Source: Hyphomicrobiaceae bacterium
Lineage (GTDB): Bacteria > Pseudomonadota > Alphaproteobacteria > Rhizobiales > Hyphomicrobiaceae
DNA: 64,000 bases
Assembly (NCBI GenBank): GCA_020442165.1
Contig: JAGRKV010000066.1
Span: forward strand, 55,213 to 119,212
Reading direction: 5' to 3'
Shown here: in pieces, positions 38,016 through 45,833 of the stretch
Layout of the letters: every line of letters begins with the position of its first letter
Numbering within the stretch: the first letter of the stretch is position 1
Program-made: the position numbers and the translations under genes
Notes under the pieces: model-generated
The model's database searches: none
What the model was told of the DNA's origin: nothing
Seen by the model: only the letters and a program-made list of their open reading frames with translations

Positions 38016-38771
38016 CTACAGCAGCGCATTTTCCGAACGCACGACGAATTCCGCAATCACGACGGCATAGATGGCAACCACGAAACCTGTGAGCACGTTG
38101 ACCGAGAGCACGATGCCCGCCAGCGGCGCCCATTCCGCTCCGACCAGCGGCTTCAGCAGTGCCACCATCACGCTGTCGATATAGAGCTTCATGCGGAACA
38201 GCAGCTCGCTCGCCTGGTCCACGCTGGGCAACGCCGGCGTCTCGAATATCAGCGTGCGGCCCAGCTCGCTCATCGCTGGCGTGGTGATGCGACCGAAACT
38301 CGACAGCAACCACATGCCGACCGAGAACACGAGACCTAGCGCAGCTGCTATACGGAAATACCCCCATCTTGCCGGCTTTGCATCGAGCCGATGCGAGATG
38401 CCGCGCAGAATGAAGGTTGCAAGATAGAGCGTCACGCCGAACACTACTGCGATCCAGAACAGCCGCTCGTGATCGGTTCCTGAGAACGTGAGAACGGCGA
38501 CGATGCCGGCCACCAGCGCCCGGACCAAGGCGCTGGTCAGCGCCACGAACGGCACGAGCAGCCCAGCGCTTGGTCCCCTCGCCCCGAAATAGAACGGCAA
38601 TTCGTGTTTGAGGCGCGCGTGTTCCAGCAGCAGCCCTTCCACGAATGCGAGCGCTGCCGTTGCGGCCGCGAAGATGAACGGATAATGCAGCGCCAGCCAG
38701 CACACGGCGACGACGGCTGCGACCTCAAGGGTCATGATGAGGGCGTTGACGAGATAGCGCACGTCGACCAT
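38016..38771 (-). CDS. Multi-pass membrane protein of unknown function
   Basis: A 251-residue protein with about six hydrophobic segments, roughly at residues 10-30, 32-50, 66-95, 104-123, 138-160 and 215-245. No catalytic motif or known family was recognised. It starts at ATG 38771, divergent from mazG with about 100 bases between, so the two may share a promoter region. A longer overlapping frame on the same strand (37792-38703) has no membrane pattern and is not credible. Confidence 0.6.
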   Translation of the reverse strand: MVDVRYLVNALIMTLEVAAVVAVCWLALHYPFIFAAATAALAFVEGLLLEHARLKHELPFYFGARGPSAGLLVPFVALTSALVRALVAGIVAVLTFSGTDHERLFWIAVVFGVTLYLATFILRGISHRLDAKPARWGYFRIAAALGLVFSVGMWLLSSFGRITTPAMSELGRTLIFETPALPSVDQASELLFRMKLYIDSVMVALLKPLVGAEWAPLAGIVLSVNVLTGFVVAIYAVVIAEFVVRSENALL

Positions 38772-38871
38772 ACCCCTCGCATGCGTTTTGAGACCAGCGT
38801 TTCGAGACCGAGGCTCCGGGGCCGGTCGCCACGCCCCTACCCTCGATTACCGCATGGACGGCCCGGGAACA

Positions 38872-39876
38872 ATGACCGACCAAAGCTCCGCCAATCCGCG
38901 CAAGACGCTTGCAGACCTGCTTGAAGTGATGGCAGCGCTGCGCACGCCCGTTACGGGTTGTCCCTGGGACCTCGAACAGGACTTCCGCTCGATCGCCCCA
39001 TACACCATCGAGGAAGCCTACGAGGTAGCCGACGCGATCGCGCGCAACGACCTGCCGGACCTTGAAGAAGAACTGGGCGATCTGCTGCTGCAGGTCGTCT
39101 ATCACGCCCGCATGGCAGAAGAACAAGGGGCGTTCGACTTCCACGACGTCGCGAATGCCGTGACGCGCAAGATGATCCGCCGCCACCCGCATGTCTTTGG
39201 CACGCCCGAGGAGCGCGCGGCAGGTGCGCAGCCCGACTTCTGGGCCCGCATCAAGGCCGAGGAGAAAGCCGCAAAGGAGGAGTTGCGTCGGTCGCTCGCC
39301 GAACGGCAGGCTGGTCATACAACCTCTGGGCCGAAGACGTCGCCAAACGTCAGTGCCGCGACGCAAGCCCGATCTGGCTTGCCGACGCGCGAAACGTCCC
39401 TCTTGGCGGATGTCCCTCTCCCTCTGCCGGCGCTGTCGCGCGCGATCAAGTTGCAGGACAAAGCCGCCCGCGTCGGATTCGACTGGCCATCGATACGACC
39501 GGTCTTCGACAAGATGCGTGAGGAACTGTCCGAACTGGAGGAAGTAGCCGTCTCAGCCGATCCTCGGGGCGGCGGTGCGCAAGAGCCCCCCTCGCCTCAG
39601 GAGATGAAAAGGATCGAGGAGGAGTTGGGCGATCTGCTTTTCGTCATGGCCAACGTCGCCCGCCATCTGAAACTCGATCCGGAGGCCGCCCTGCGTGGCG
39701 CCAACGAGAAATTCCAGCGCCGTTTCCTGCACATCGAACGCAGGCTGGCCGAGATCGGCAAGACGCCGGCCGAGAGCAATCTCGCCGAGATGGACAAGCT
39801 TTGGGACGAGGCCCGCGCGGCCGACAAGACCGATGGCGCACCCGTCAAGCGTTCAGACCGCAGCGACGGAATTTGA
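38872..39876 (+). CDS. mazG: Nucleoside triphosphate pyrophosphohydrolase MazG
   Basis: Hydrolyses (d)NTPs to monophosphates and pyrophosphate, a house-cleaning function. Two MazG domains are present. The first (about residues 10-135) has CPWDLEQDFRSIAPYTIEEAYEV and the metal-binding EELGDLLLQVV. The second (about 190-310) has KAARVGFDWPS, EELSELEE and EELGDLLFVMANVARHL. The 334 residues exceed the usual 260-280 because of a Thr/Ser/Pro-rich linker of about 45 residues between domains and a Gly/Pro insert in the second. ATG 38872 has GGGA upstream; ATG 38854 is an alternative. A terminator follows at 39926. Confidence 0.94.
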   Translation: MTDQSSANPRKTLADLLEVMAALRTPVTGCPWDLEQDFRSIAPYTIEEAYEVADAIARNDLPDLEEELGDLLLQVVYHARMAEEQGAFDFHDVANAVTRKMIRRHPHVFGTPEERAAGAQPDFWARIKAEEKAAKEELRRSLAERQAGHTTSGPKTSPNVSAATQARSGLPTRETSLLADVPLPLPALSRAIKLQDKAARVGFDWPSIRPVFDKMREELSELEEVAVSADPRGGGAQEPPSPQEMKRIEEELGDLLFVMANVARHLKLDPEAALRGANEKFQRRFLHIERRLAEIGKTPAESNLAEMDKLWDEARAADKTDGAPVKRSDRSDGI

Positions 39877-39882
39877 ACCCAG

Positions 39883-39921
39883 CCACGTAACGCCACCCCA
39901 CCCCACCCCACGTAACGCCAC
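39883..39921. repeat. Short direct repeat around CCCCA tract
   Basis: CCACGTAACGCCAC occurs at 39883-39896 and again at 39908-39921, with tandem CCCCA units between. It lies just after the mazG stop and before the terminator, and probably arose by local slippage or duplication. Confidence 0.7.
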
Positions 39922-39925
39922 GCAT

Positions 39926-39967
39926 GGAGCAACGGCATCATTCCATGCCGATGCTCCGGCCTTTTTT
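39926..39967 (+). terminator. Rho-independent terminator after mazG
   Basis: Arms GGAGCA-A-CGGCAT and ATGCCG-A-TGCTCC pair over twelve positions with one A-A mismatch and a six-base loop. Six T residues follow four bases later. It is located 50 bases after the mazG stop. Confidence 0.87.
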
Positions 39968-40061
39968 GTCACGAATTCTCACCCGCATTTGCATTCCATT
40001 CACCGTCCCGAGGCATCATCGGAGCTCGTGTCGTTGTGTTCCGCTGCGTGAAGTCTCACTC

Positions 40062-40472
40062 ATGCCCACTCTTTTCGCCCTAGCCGGCACCATCCTCTTC
40101 CATCTGGGCGCGTTTGCCGCTCTGCTTGTCATCACGCCCGCGTTGTATGGACTTGTCATCGTCATGCGCAGATGGTGGCTGGTGATCGCGGCCGCTGTAT
40201 TCTTGTGCGGCGGCATCGCCTGGCTCGCATTCGATCCGGAACTCTACCGCCTCGCCCAGCAGCTGCCCGCCCAGATGCAGCCCGATGCCCGCTCCCTGAT
40301 TGGCATCGCGGCGGGATACGTGCTGCTCGCTACGCTGGTTCGCCTCTCCACACTGAGGCTCGAATGGCGCGGCTGGGAACGCAAATCGATCAAGGACATC
40401 CACGTTCTGGGCTACCTGGCACCGACGGTGGCAGCGTTCATCGTCGTGCTTGCACCACTCTGGCCGGCCTAA
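40062..40472 (+). CDS. Small multi-pass membrane protein, unknown function
   Basis: A 136-residue protein with four likely transmembrane segments (about residues 4-30, 35-53, 75-93 and 113-133). No conserved family was recognised. ATG 40062 is the first start that gives a membrane-like N-terminus; the frame is open from 39924 but passes through the mazG terminator. It ends 140 bases before the ferredoxin-like gene on the same strand, which leaves a shared transcript possible. Confidence 0.6.
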   Translation: MPTLFALAGTILFHLGAFAALLVITPALYGLVIVMRRWWLVIAAAVFLCGGIAWLAFDPELYRLAQQLPAQMQPDARSLIGIAAGYVLLATLVRLSTLRLEWRGWERKSIKDIHVLGYLAPTVAAFIVVLAPLWPA

Positions 40473-40612
40473 CCGCACTTTGGGCGCACAGCGAATCGCC
40501 AGCTCTTGACTTTCATCATTCGTAGACGCGCCGCCTCACGCTAGCCGTTGCCGGCGCTCGGGAAGATCTTGTTCCTTCCCCTGCGCACAGAAGCGCACCA
40601 GGAGGCAGGACC

Positions 40613-40876
40613 ATCAAAGAGCCATTCGACATCTGGCTGGTCTGGTCTGAACGCACGCTGCATGTTCCGACCGACAAGTCCGCGCTGCAGGTTCTGCAGG
40701 AGGCCGGCGTACCAATCGACATGGGCTGCGAAAATGGCGAATGCGGCACCTGCGCCACCGAATACGTGGAAGGCGACGTCATTCACAACGACATCTGCCT
40801 GACGGAAGGCACGCGCCAACACGAATTCTGCCCGTGCGTATCGCGCGCCAAGGGACGCCTCGTCTTGCCGTTCTGA
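40613..40876 (+). CDS. Stand-alone 2Fe-2S ferredoxin with apparent AUC start
   Basis: An 87-residue plant-type ferredoxin domain. Ligands Cys39, Cys44 and Cys47 lie in MGCENGECGTC, and Cys75 in CVSRAKGRLVL. The order and the HND...L segment match the C-terminal ferredoxin domain of VanB-type oxygenase reductases, here without the FMN/NADH part, so it should be an electron carrier for an oxygenase or similar. The frame is open from 40526, yet it has no ATG, GTG or TTG before an internal ATG at 40721 that would remove most of the domain. GGAGG at 40601-40605 stands seven bases before ATC 40613, so translation probably starts at AUC, a rare codon known from infC, unless a base is wrong. Convergent with the next gene. 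Confidence 0.8.
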   Translation: MKEPFDIWLVWSERTLHVPTDKSALQVLQEAGVPIDMGCENGECGTCATEYVEGDVIHNDICLTEGTRQHEFCPCVSRAKGRLVLPF

Positions 40877-40901
40877 CACACTCAGGCACGCAAACCATCA
40901 A

Positions 40902-41705
40902 TCAGGGTTTGCCTGACGCGCCATCTCCACCCGCCTTGTTGGCGTCGTTCTCAGGCTTGCCGCCCCAGCTCGCACTGACCATGCGGAATGTTCCGCCGCG
41001 TTTGACTTCGGAATCTGAAAACCACGGCAAGCGTACCGTGAAAGTGACCGGCTCCCGGCGAGGTTTGAAGACCCTGTCGATGATCCCTAGACTTTCATCG
41101 ACACGCACCGAAGGCTCAAGGGTCAATTCGAACGTGCCCTTGTCTGCGACGAGCTTTGGCCATGCCGAGCCCTTGTTGTAGAACAGGATGGTTCCCGTAT
41201 AGGTGCCCCGCCCAGGCACCGCGATCGGCGCGAAAGGCGTCTTGGGCCGGTCAACACGCTCGAACGATCGCGTGTTGGGATCAAAGCGCCCCGGCGGCAC
41301 GAAGAAGCTGCCATCGACCCAATAGGCCGAATAGAACTCCCGCTCCAGGCCGCCGGCATTTGCCTTCACCCGAAGATCGAGCGACAGCACCGCGCCGTCC
41401 CGCGCACCGGAATTGGAAATCGTAATCGGCACCGCGAACACTTCCGCATCCTCGCCGTCACGCGTGTAGTGAACCACGGGCGATGCATAAAGTTGCAGGT
41501 CCGGCTGCTTGAGCGATGTTTCCCAAAGACTGTAAGCCGAGAACAGCAGCGCGATCAGAGAAACGAGCGCGGCAATCCAGCCGGAAAGCCCATGCGCCGA
41601 CCGTTCCTCACTACGCGCCTGTGTGGCGGATTGAGCAGCATTCTGCGCTACGTCGTCGGGTGCATTGGGATCGAGCGGTCCGCCCGTCCAGGTGTTCTTG
41701 GTCAT
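40902..41705 (-). CDS. Membrane-anchored protein of unknown function
   Basis: A 267-residue protein with a hydrophilic Asp/Gln/Ala-rich N-terminus, one transmembrane helix (about residues 43-62) and a C-terminal domain of about 190 residues. The domain is predicted beta-rich (LQLYASPVVHYTRDG, VPITISNSGARDGAVLSLDLRV) and resembles in general layout an immunoglobulin-like extracytoplasmic fold. No family was recognised. ATG 41705 (MTKNTW) is chosen; a TTG at 41795 would add 30 residues. The neighbouring gene at 41897-42400 has a similar plan, one helix followed by a beta-rich domain, in the opposite direction. Confidence 0.6.
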   Translation of the reverse strand: MTKNTWTGGPLDPNAPDDVAQNAAQSATQARSEERSAHGLSGWIAALVSLIALLFSAYSLWETSLKQPDLQLYASPVVHYTRDGEDAEVFAVPITISNSGARDGAVLSLDLRVKANAGGLEREFYSAYWVDGSFFVPPGRFDPNTRSFERVDRPKTPFAPIAVPGRGTYTGTILFYNKGSAWPKLVADKGTFELTLEPSVRVDESLGIIDRVFKPRREPVTFTVRLPWFSDSEVKRGGTFRMVSASWGGKPENDANKAGGDGASGKP

Positions 41706-41896
41706 ACGGCTACTGGCGACATTCGGATCCCCCCCTGCAACTATTGCGAACTGACGTGTGAAATCGGGCGGGTCTGAGGCAGATATCGAGATCAATTTCA
41801 GATTCGTTTGGCTTTTCTTTCACAGAGGCCGAATATCGTGTTGGTATGGACAAATAGCAGTTGTCGACACCATCCTAAAATCAACGGAGGTGAACC

Positions 41897-42400
41897 ATGA
41901 AAACCGCTGATGCAATTGCACTCGCCTCCGCTGTTGTTGCAGCGCTCGCGTTAGGACTAACTGTTTGGACGGCTAGGCTGACCCAACAGCACAACCGCAA
42001 ATCCGTGAGGCCTTTGCTGCGCATTGATGCAGACACTAGAGATGGCCATGATGTGGAACTGCGAGCGCTTAATCGTGGCGTCGGACCTGCGCGGATCACT
42101 TGCTTTGCAATCGGCACGGAAGGCAGAATGTATGAAATGCCAACTCGCAAGGATCTTGCTCAGATGCTCCACGGCCTCGGGGTGGATCCGAACCACTACC
42201 AATTTAGTGCAGAGATTCCTACCCGCGACGAAGTCTTAAGTGCTGGTGAAAGCTTCTCAATTCTTCTTTTCAAAGCCAGCGGAGGCAATAAAAAGCTTCA
42301 CGATGAACTCGTCGCAATTCTTCCCAAGATCAAGACGACGATTGCGTACCGAGACATATATGATCAAGATTTCAGATTGGATCACGCTGCGAACATTTGA
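41897..42400 (+). CDS. Small membrane-anchored protein, unknown function
   Basis: A 167-residue protein with an N-terminal transmembrane helix (about residues 5-26) and a soluble domain with RPLLRIDADTRDGHDVELRALNRGVGPARIT, a pattern seen in many uncharacterised one-helix proteins of varied bacteria. GGAGGTG five bases before ATG 41897 is an excellent ribosome-binding site. Base composition is noticeably less GC-rich than its neighbours, which hints at acquisition. It converges on ettA with only five bases between the stops. Confidence 0.6.
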   Translation: MKTADAIALASAVVAALALGLTVWTARLTQQHNRKSVRPLLRIDADTRDGHDVELRALNRGVGPARITCFAIGTEGRMYEMPTRKDLAQMLHGLGVDPNHYQFSAEIPTRDEVLSAGESFSILLFKASGGNKKLHDELVAILPKIKTTIAYRDIYDQDFRLDHAANI

Positions 42401-42405
42401 AACGT

Positions 42406-44064
42406 CTAACGCTCGAACTTGCGGAACTTGATGCGGTGGGGTTCGACAGCCGCGTCGCCAAGACGCCGCTTCTTGTCTTCCTCGTAGGACTGGAAGTTGC
42501 CTTCGAACCATTCCACATGGCTGTCGCCCTCGAAGGCGAGGATGTGCGTCGCCAAGCGGTCGAGGAAGAAGCGATCGTGGCTGATGACCACCGCGCAGCC
42601 GGGGAAATCTTCCAGCGCGGCTTCGAGCGCCGACAGCGTCTCGGTGTCAAGATCGTTGGTCGGCTCGTCGAGCAGCAGCAGGTTGCCGCCTTCCTTGAGC
42701 AGCTTGGCAAGGTGTACGCGGTTGCGTTCACCGCCGGACAATTGGCCGACCTTCTTTTGCTGGTCGGCACCCTTGAAGTTGAACCAGCCGCAATAGGCTC
42801 GGCTCGGCACTTCCTTCTTGCCGCCCAGAAGGATCTGGTCGAGCCCGCCGGAGATTTCCTCCCACACTGTCTTCTTATCGTTCAGGTGATCGCGCGACTG
42901 GTCAACGTAGGAGAGCTTGACTGTCTCACCCAGACGGATCGTTCCGGCGTCGGGCTCCTCCTGCCCGGTCAGCATGCGAAAGAGCGTCGTCTTGCCAGCA
43001 CCATTGGGACCGATAACGCCGACGATACCGCCCGGCGGCAGCTTGAATGACAAGCCATCGATCAGCAGCTTGTCGCCAAAGCCCTTCTTCAGATCATCCG
43101 CCTCGACGACAACACCGCCGAGCCGTGGCCCGGTCGCGATGTGTATCGTTGCGCGGCCAACATCCTCGCGGCCCGCTTCCTCGGCGAGCTTTTCATAGGC
43201 CGTGATGCGCGCCTTGGACTTGGCCTGCCGCGCCTTCGGGCTTGAACGGATCCATTCCAATTCGCGCTTCAAGGCGCGCTGCTTGGACTCCTCCTGCCCC
43301 TTCTCCACCTCCAGGCGCTTGGCTTTCTGCTCAAGCCAACCCGAATAGTTGCCGTGGTAGGGCACGCCCTCGCCACGATCGAGTTCCAGCGTCCACTCGG
43401 TGATGTTGTCGAGGAAGTAGCGGTCATGCGTGACGAGAATGACGCAACCGGCATACTCCTTGAGATAGCGCTCAAGCCACGCCACCGATTCAGCGTCCAG
43501 ATGGTTGGTCGGCTCGTCGAGCAGCAGGATGTCTGGCTTGGAAAGCAACAGACGTGTCAACGCCACCCGGCGCTTCTCGCCGCCCGACAGCTGCGCGACA
43601 TCCCAATCCCCCGGCGGACAACGAAGAGCATCGAGCGCCTGCTCGACTTGTGTATCCAAGTCCCACAAGTTCTGCGCGTCGATGATGTCCTGCAGCTCCG
43701 TCATTTCGTCGGCGGTTTCTTCCGAATAGTTGGCCGCAATCTCGTTGTAGCGATCAACCACCGCCTTCTTCTCCGCAACGCCTTCCATGGCATTGCCAAG
43801 CACATCCTTGTCCGCGTCGAGTTCTGGCTCCTGAGGCAGGTAGCCGACCTTGATGCCGTCCGCAGCCCACGCCTCACCCACGAAGTCGGTCATCTGCCCG
43901 GCCATGATCTTGAGCAGCGTCGATTTGCCGGCACCGTTGAGACCGACGACGCCGATCTTGGCGCCGGGGAAGAACGACAGTGAAATATCCTTCAGCACCT
44001 GTTTGCCGCCGGGATAGGTCTTCGACAGCTTGTGCATGTGGTAGACGTACTGCGGGTTCGCCAT
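42406..44064 (-). CDS. ettA: Energy-dependent translational throttle protein EttA (ABC-F)
   Basis: ABC-F ATPase that binds the ribosomal E site and gates the first elongation steps according to the ATP/ADP state. The 552 residues contain two ABC domains. Walker A motifs are GLNGAGKST (about residue 42) and GPNGAGKTT (about 352); signatures are LSGGEKRR and LSGGERNR; Walker B is LLLDEPTNHLD and LLLDEPTNDLD. Between them is the arm and P-site tRNA-interaction linker with SPKARQAKSKARI. No membrane domain is present, as expected. Length and motifs match EttA rather than Uup or YheS. Confidence 0.96.
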   Translation of the reverse strand: MANPQYVYHMHKLSKTYPGGKQVLKDISLSFFPGAKIGVVGLNGAGKSTLLKIMAGQMTDFVGEAWAADGIKVGYLPQEPELDADKDVLGNAMEGVAEKKAVVDRYNEIAANYSEETADEMTELQDIIDAQNLWDLDTQVEQALDALRCPPGDWDVAQLSGGEKRRVALTRLLLSKPDILLLDEPTNHLDAESVAWLERYLKEYAGCVILVTHDRYFLDNITEWTLELDRGEGVPYHGNYSGWLEQKAKRLEVEKGQEESKQRALKRELEWIRSSPKARQAKSKARITAYEKLAEEAGREDVGRATIHIATGPRLGGVVVEADDLKKGFGDKLLIDGLSFKLPPGGIVGVIGPNGAGKTTLFRMLTGQEEPDAGTIRLGETVKLSYVDQSRDHLNDKKTVWEEISGGLDQILLGGKKEVPSRAYCGWFNFKGADQQKKVGQLSGGERNRVHLAKLLKEGGNLLLLDEPTNDLDTETLSALEAALEDFPGCAVVISHDRFFLDRLATHILAFEGDSHVEWFEGNFQSYEEDKKRRLGDAAVEPHRIKFRKFER

Positions 44065-44203
44065 TTGGGGCGCTCTCCTGGAGGTTGCCGAAATCTCGGG
44101 AATTCGGCTGGGTTCTAGCTCATGCGAGCATCAGCCTCAAGCGCAGGTTGATAGAATGCGCAGTGCCTTTGCCAGAGGCCAAAACAATGCAAGGATCAGC
44201 CGC

Positions 44204-44881
44204 ATGGAGACACAAACCGAACATCCCCGCCATCTGGTCTATTTCGCCGACCCCATGTGCTCGTGGTGCTGGGGCTTTTCGCCCGTCATCAACGGACTGG
44301 CCGATCATTTCGGCGACAGGCTGCCCGTGACCATCATCATCGGCGGCCTGCGGCCCGGGACCAAGAGCCCCATGACCGATGCCATGAAATCCGAGATCCG
44401 TAATCATTGGGAACACGTTCAAAACCGCACCGGACAACCATTCGACTTCTCGTTCTTCGACAGGCAAGGTTTCGTCTATGACACCGAGCCTGCCGATCGC
44501 GCCATCGTCGTCATGCGGCTGCTCAATCCCCGTGTGATGCTTGCCTACCTGAACTCAGTCCAGCGGGCGTTCTACGCTGAAAATCGAGACGTCACCAGCG
44601 ATGCCGTATTGGCCGACATTGCCGCCGAACATGGCCTTGACCGCGAACGGTTCTTGCTGGCGCTCGGCACCGAACAGGCACGGATCGCGACACAACAGGA
44701 CTTCGAGACAGCGCGCGCATCTGGCGTCACCGGTTTTCCGACTCTTTATGCCGGCGACACCGAGTCGGGCTATGCGATGGTGACGACCGGATACCGTCCG
44801 CTGGATGGCTTGCCTGAAATTCTGGAAGACTGGCTCGCAATGCCGCCGACACCGTCGACTGGCCAAGTCGGCCACGCTTGA
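44204..44881 (+). CDS. DsbA-family thioredoxin-fold protein
   Basis: A 225-residue thioredoxin-fold protein with a helical insertion, of the predicted protein-disulfide isomerase type. The redox motif is Cys19-Ser-Trp-Cys22 in FADPMCSWCWGFSP, and the cis-proline loop is TGFPTLY. There is no signal peptide, so it should be cytoplasmic and act in thiol redox or detoxification instead of periplasmic folding. ATG 44204 with AAGGA eight bases upstream is preferred over the frame's earlier start at 44156. It is divergent from ettA and followed by a hairpin at 45002. Confidence 0.85.
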   Translation: METQTEHPRHLVYFADPMCSWCWGFSPVINGLADHFGDRLPVTIIIGGLRPGTKSPMTDAMKSEIRNHWEHVQNRTGQPFDFSFFDRQGFVYDTEPADRAIVVMRLLNPRVMLAYLNSVQRAFYAENRDVTSDAVLADIAAEHGLDRERFLLALGTEQARIATQQDFETARASGVTGFPTLYAGDTESGYAMVTTGYRPLDGLPEILEDWLAMPPTPSTGQVGHA

Positions 44882-45001
44882 AAGCCGGCACCTCAGCGTC
44901 TCCACCCACCCTAACAGCCGCAACCGCTTGTCCCCTGCCCTGCCCACAATCACTTGCCTTGCGGCAGCACTGTCCGTCACGGAGCCGTCCAGGAAATGCA
45001 T

Positions 45002-45034
45002 AACGCCGACCGGCTACGTGCACCGGTCGGCGTT
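45002..45034. terminator. Hairpin between convergent genes
   Basis: A perfect twelve-pair stem (AACGCCGACCGG with CCGGTCGGCGTT) and nine-base loop lie between the DsbA-like gene and the convergent gene ending at 45063. T-rich tails are weak on both sides, so it is a likely but not classical bidirectional terminator. Confidence 0.6.
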
Positions 45035-45062
45035 GAATATTTCCACCCCTAGATAGCGGTGG

Positions 45063-45446
45063 TCAGTCGGCCAGGCGTTCAGCGATAATCATCGGCCCGC
45101 CAGCCGTTTCGACAACGGCTTCCATCGTGCCGTAGCTCGTCACGGTCTGCGCGACGATCTTTGCGCTATCGCCCAGATCCTCAAGCGCATCAGGCACGCA
45201 CTCGACAAAAACGTAGGACAGTGCGCGGTTGGCAATTCGCGCCGCGACCTCATCGCCAAACTCCTGCGCGATCAGTGCCCGCGCCATGACCACCACCGAC
45301 GAGCCGTTCTCGGCCCGCCAGCCTGTGCATGGGCAACCAGTGTCGGCGGATGTCGGTTGAAAGCCAAGCGCAGCGAATGCTTCTGCAGCAGCGTCCATAT
45401 CTTCAACGATCTGCATCGGGGTGATGGTGCGTGCGGTCAAGCTCAT
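45063..45446 (-). CDS. VOC/glyoxalase-like small protein
   Basis: A 127-residue protein. The opening MQIVEDMDAAAEAFAALGFQP and the final MEAVVETAGGPMIIAE look like the first and last parts of a vicinal-oxygen-chelate half domain, with a central alpha segment RALIAQEFGDEVAARIANRAL. Clear metal ligands were not identified, and CPC around residue 39 is unusual. Could equally be an unrelated alpha-beta fold. ATG 45446 is the start with GAGGAGAGA upstream. Confidence 0.5.
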   Translation of the reverse strand: MSLTARTITPMQIVEDMDAAAEAFAALGFQPTSADTGCPCTGWRAENGSSVVVMARALIAQEFGDEVAARIANRALSYVFVECVPDALEDLGDSAKIVAQTVTSYGTMEAVVETAGGPMIIAERLAD

Positions 45447-45833
45447 GACGATCTCTCCTCTTCGAGGTTGTTCGCATTTATCGAGGAGTTAGGCGGCCAC
45501 TTCTGTAACCGCAATCACATTGATTGCCGCTGAGATCATTTGGCGCGCTATTGCCTGATCCACCACAACAAGCATTCGATCCGGCTTGAAATGACCATGA
45601 ATCAATGGCTGCCATCCTGCTTTTTGAGGACAGCAAAGTAATCCAACATAAACAACATCTTGTCAGATGCCGATTCCTTGAGCGCTGCTACCGGTCTCCC
45701 GCCGCAAATGACAAGAATCAATACATTCTTGGCGAAATGACGCGGCTGTAAATTCGTGGATAATTCCCGTCGAATGCGCGGCTTCTACCGGCTGCTCAAA
45801 AAACGAATTGGGAAAGCACAAAAATAATAAAAC
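45447..45833. other. AT-richer gap with short minus-strand frames
   Basis: This 387-base gap has lower GC than its surroundings. On the minus strand two short frames have protein-like composition: 45721-45602 (39 residues from a TTG) and 45605-45489 (38 residues from a TTG). The stop TGA of the first and the TTG of the second overlap as TTGA, with AGGA nine bases before. They could be remnants of one decayed gene interrupted by a frameshift, or tiny coupled genes, or chance. Confidence 0.3.

Noticed and set aside
37792..38703. Longer minus-strand frame overlapping the membrane protein gene at 38016-38771
   Set aside because: The shifted frame loses all the transmembrane segments and is Arg-rich, whereas the 38016-38771 frame gives a coherent six-helix protein.
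40882..40916. Imperfect hairpin at the end of the ferredoxin gene
   Set aside because: The arms TCAGGC..GCAAACC and GGTTTGCCTGA pair only with a two-base bulge, and no T run follows; too weak to call a terminator.
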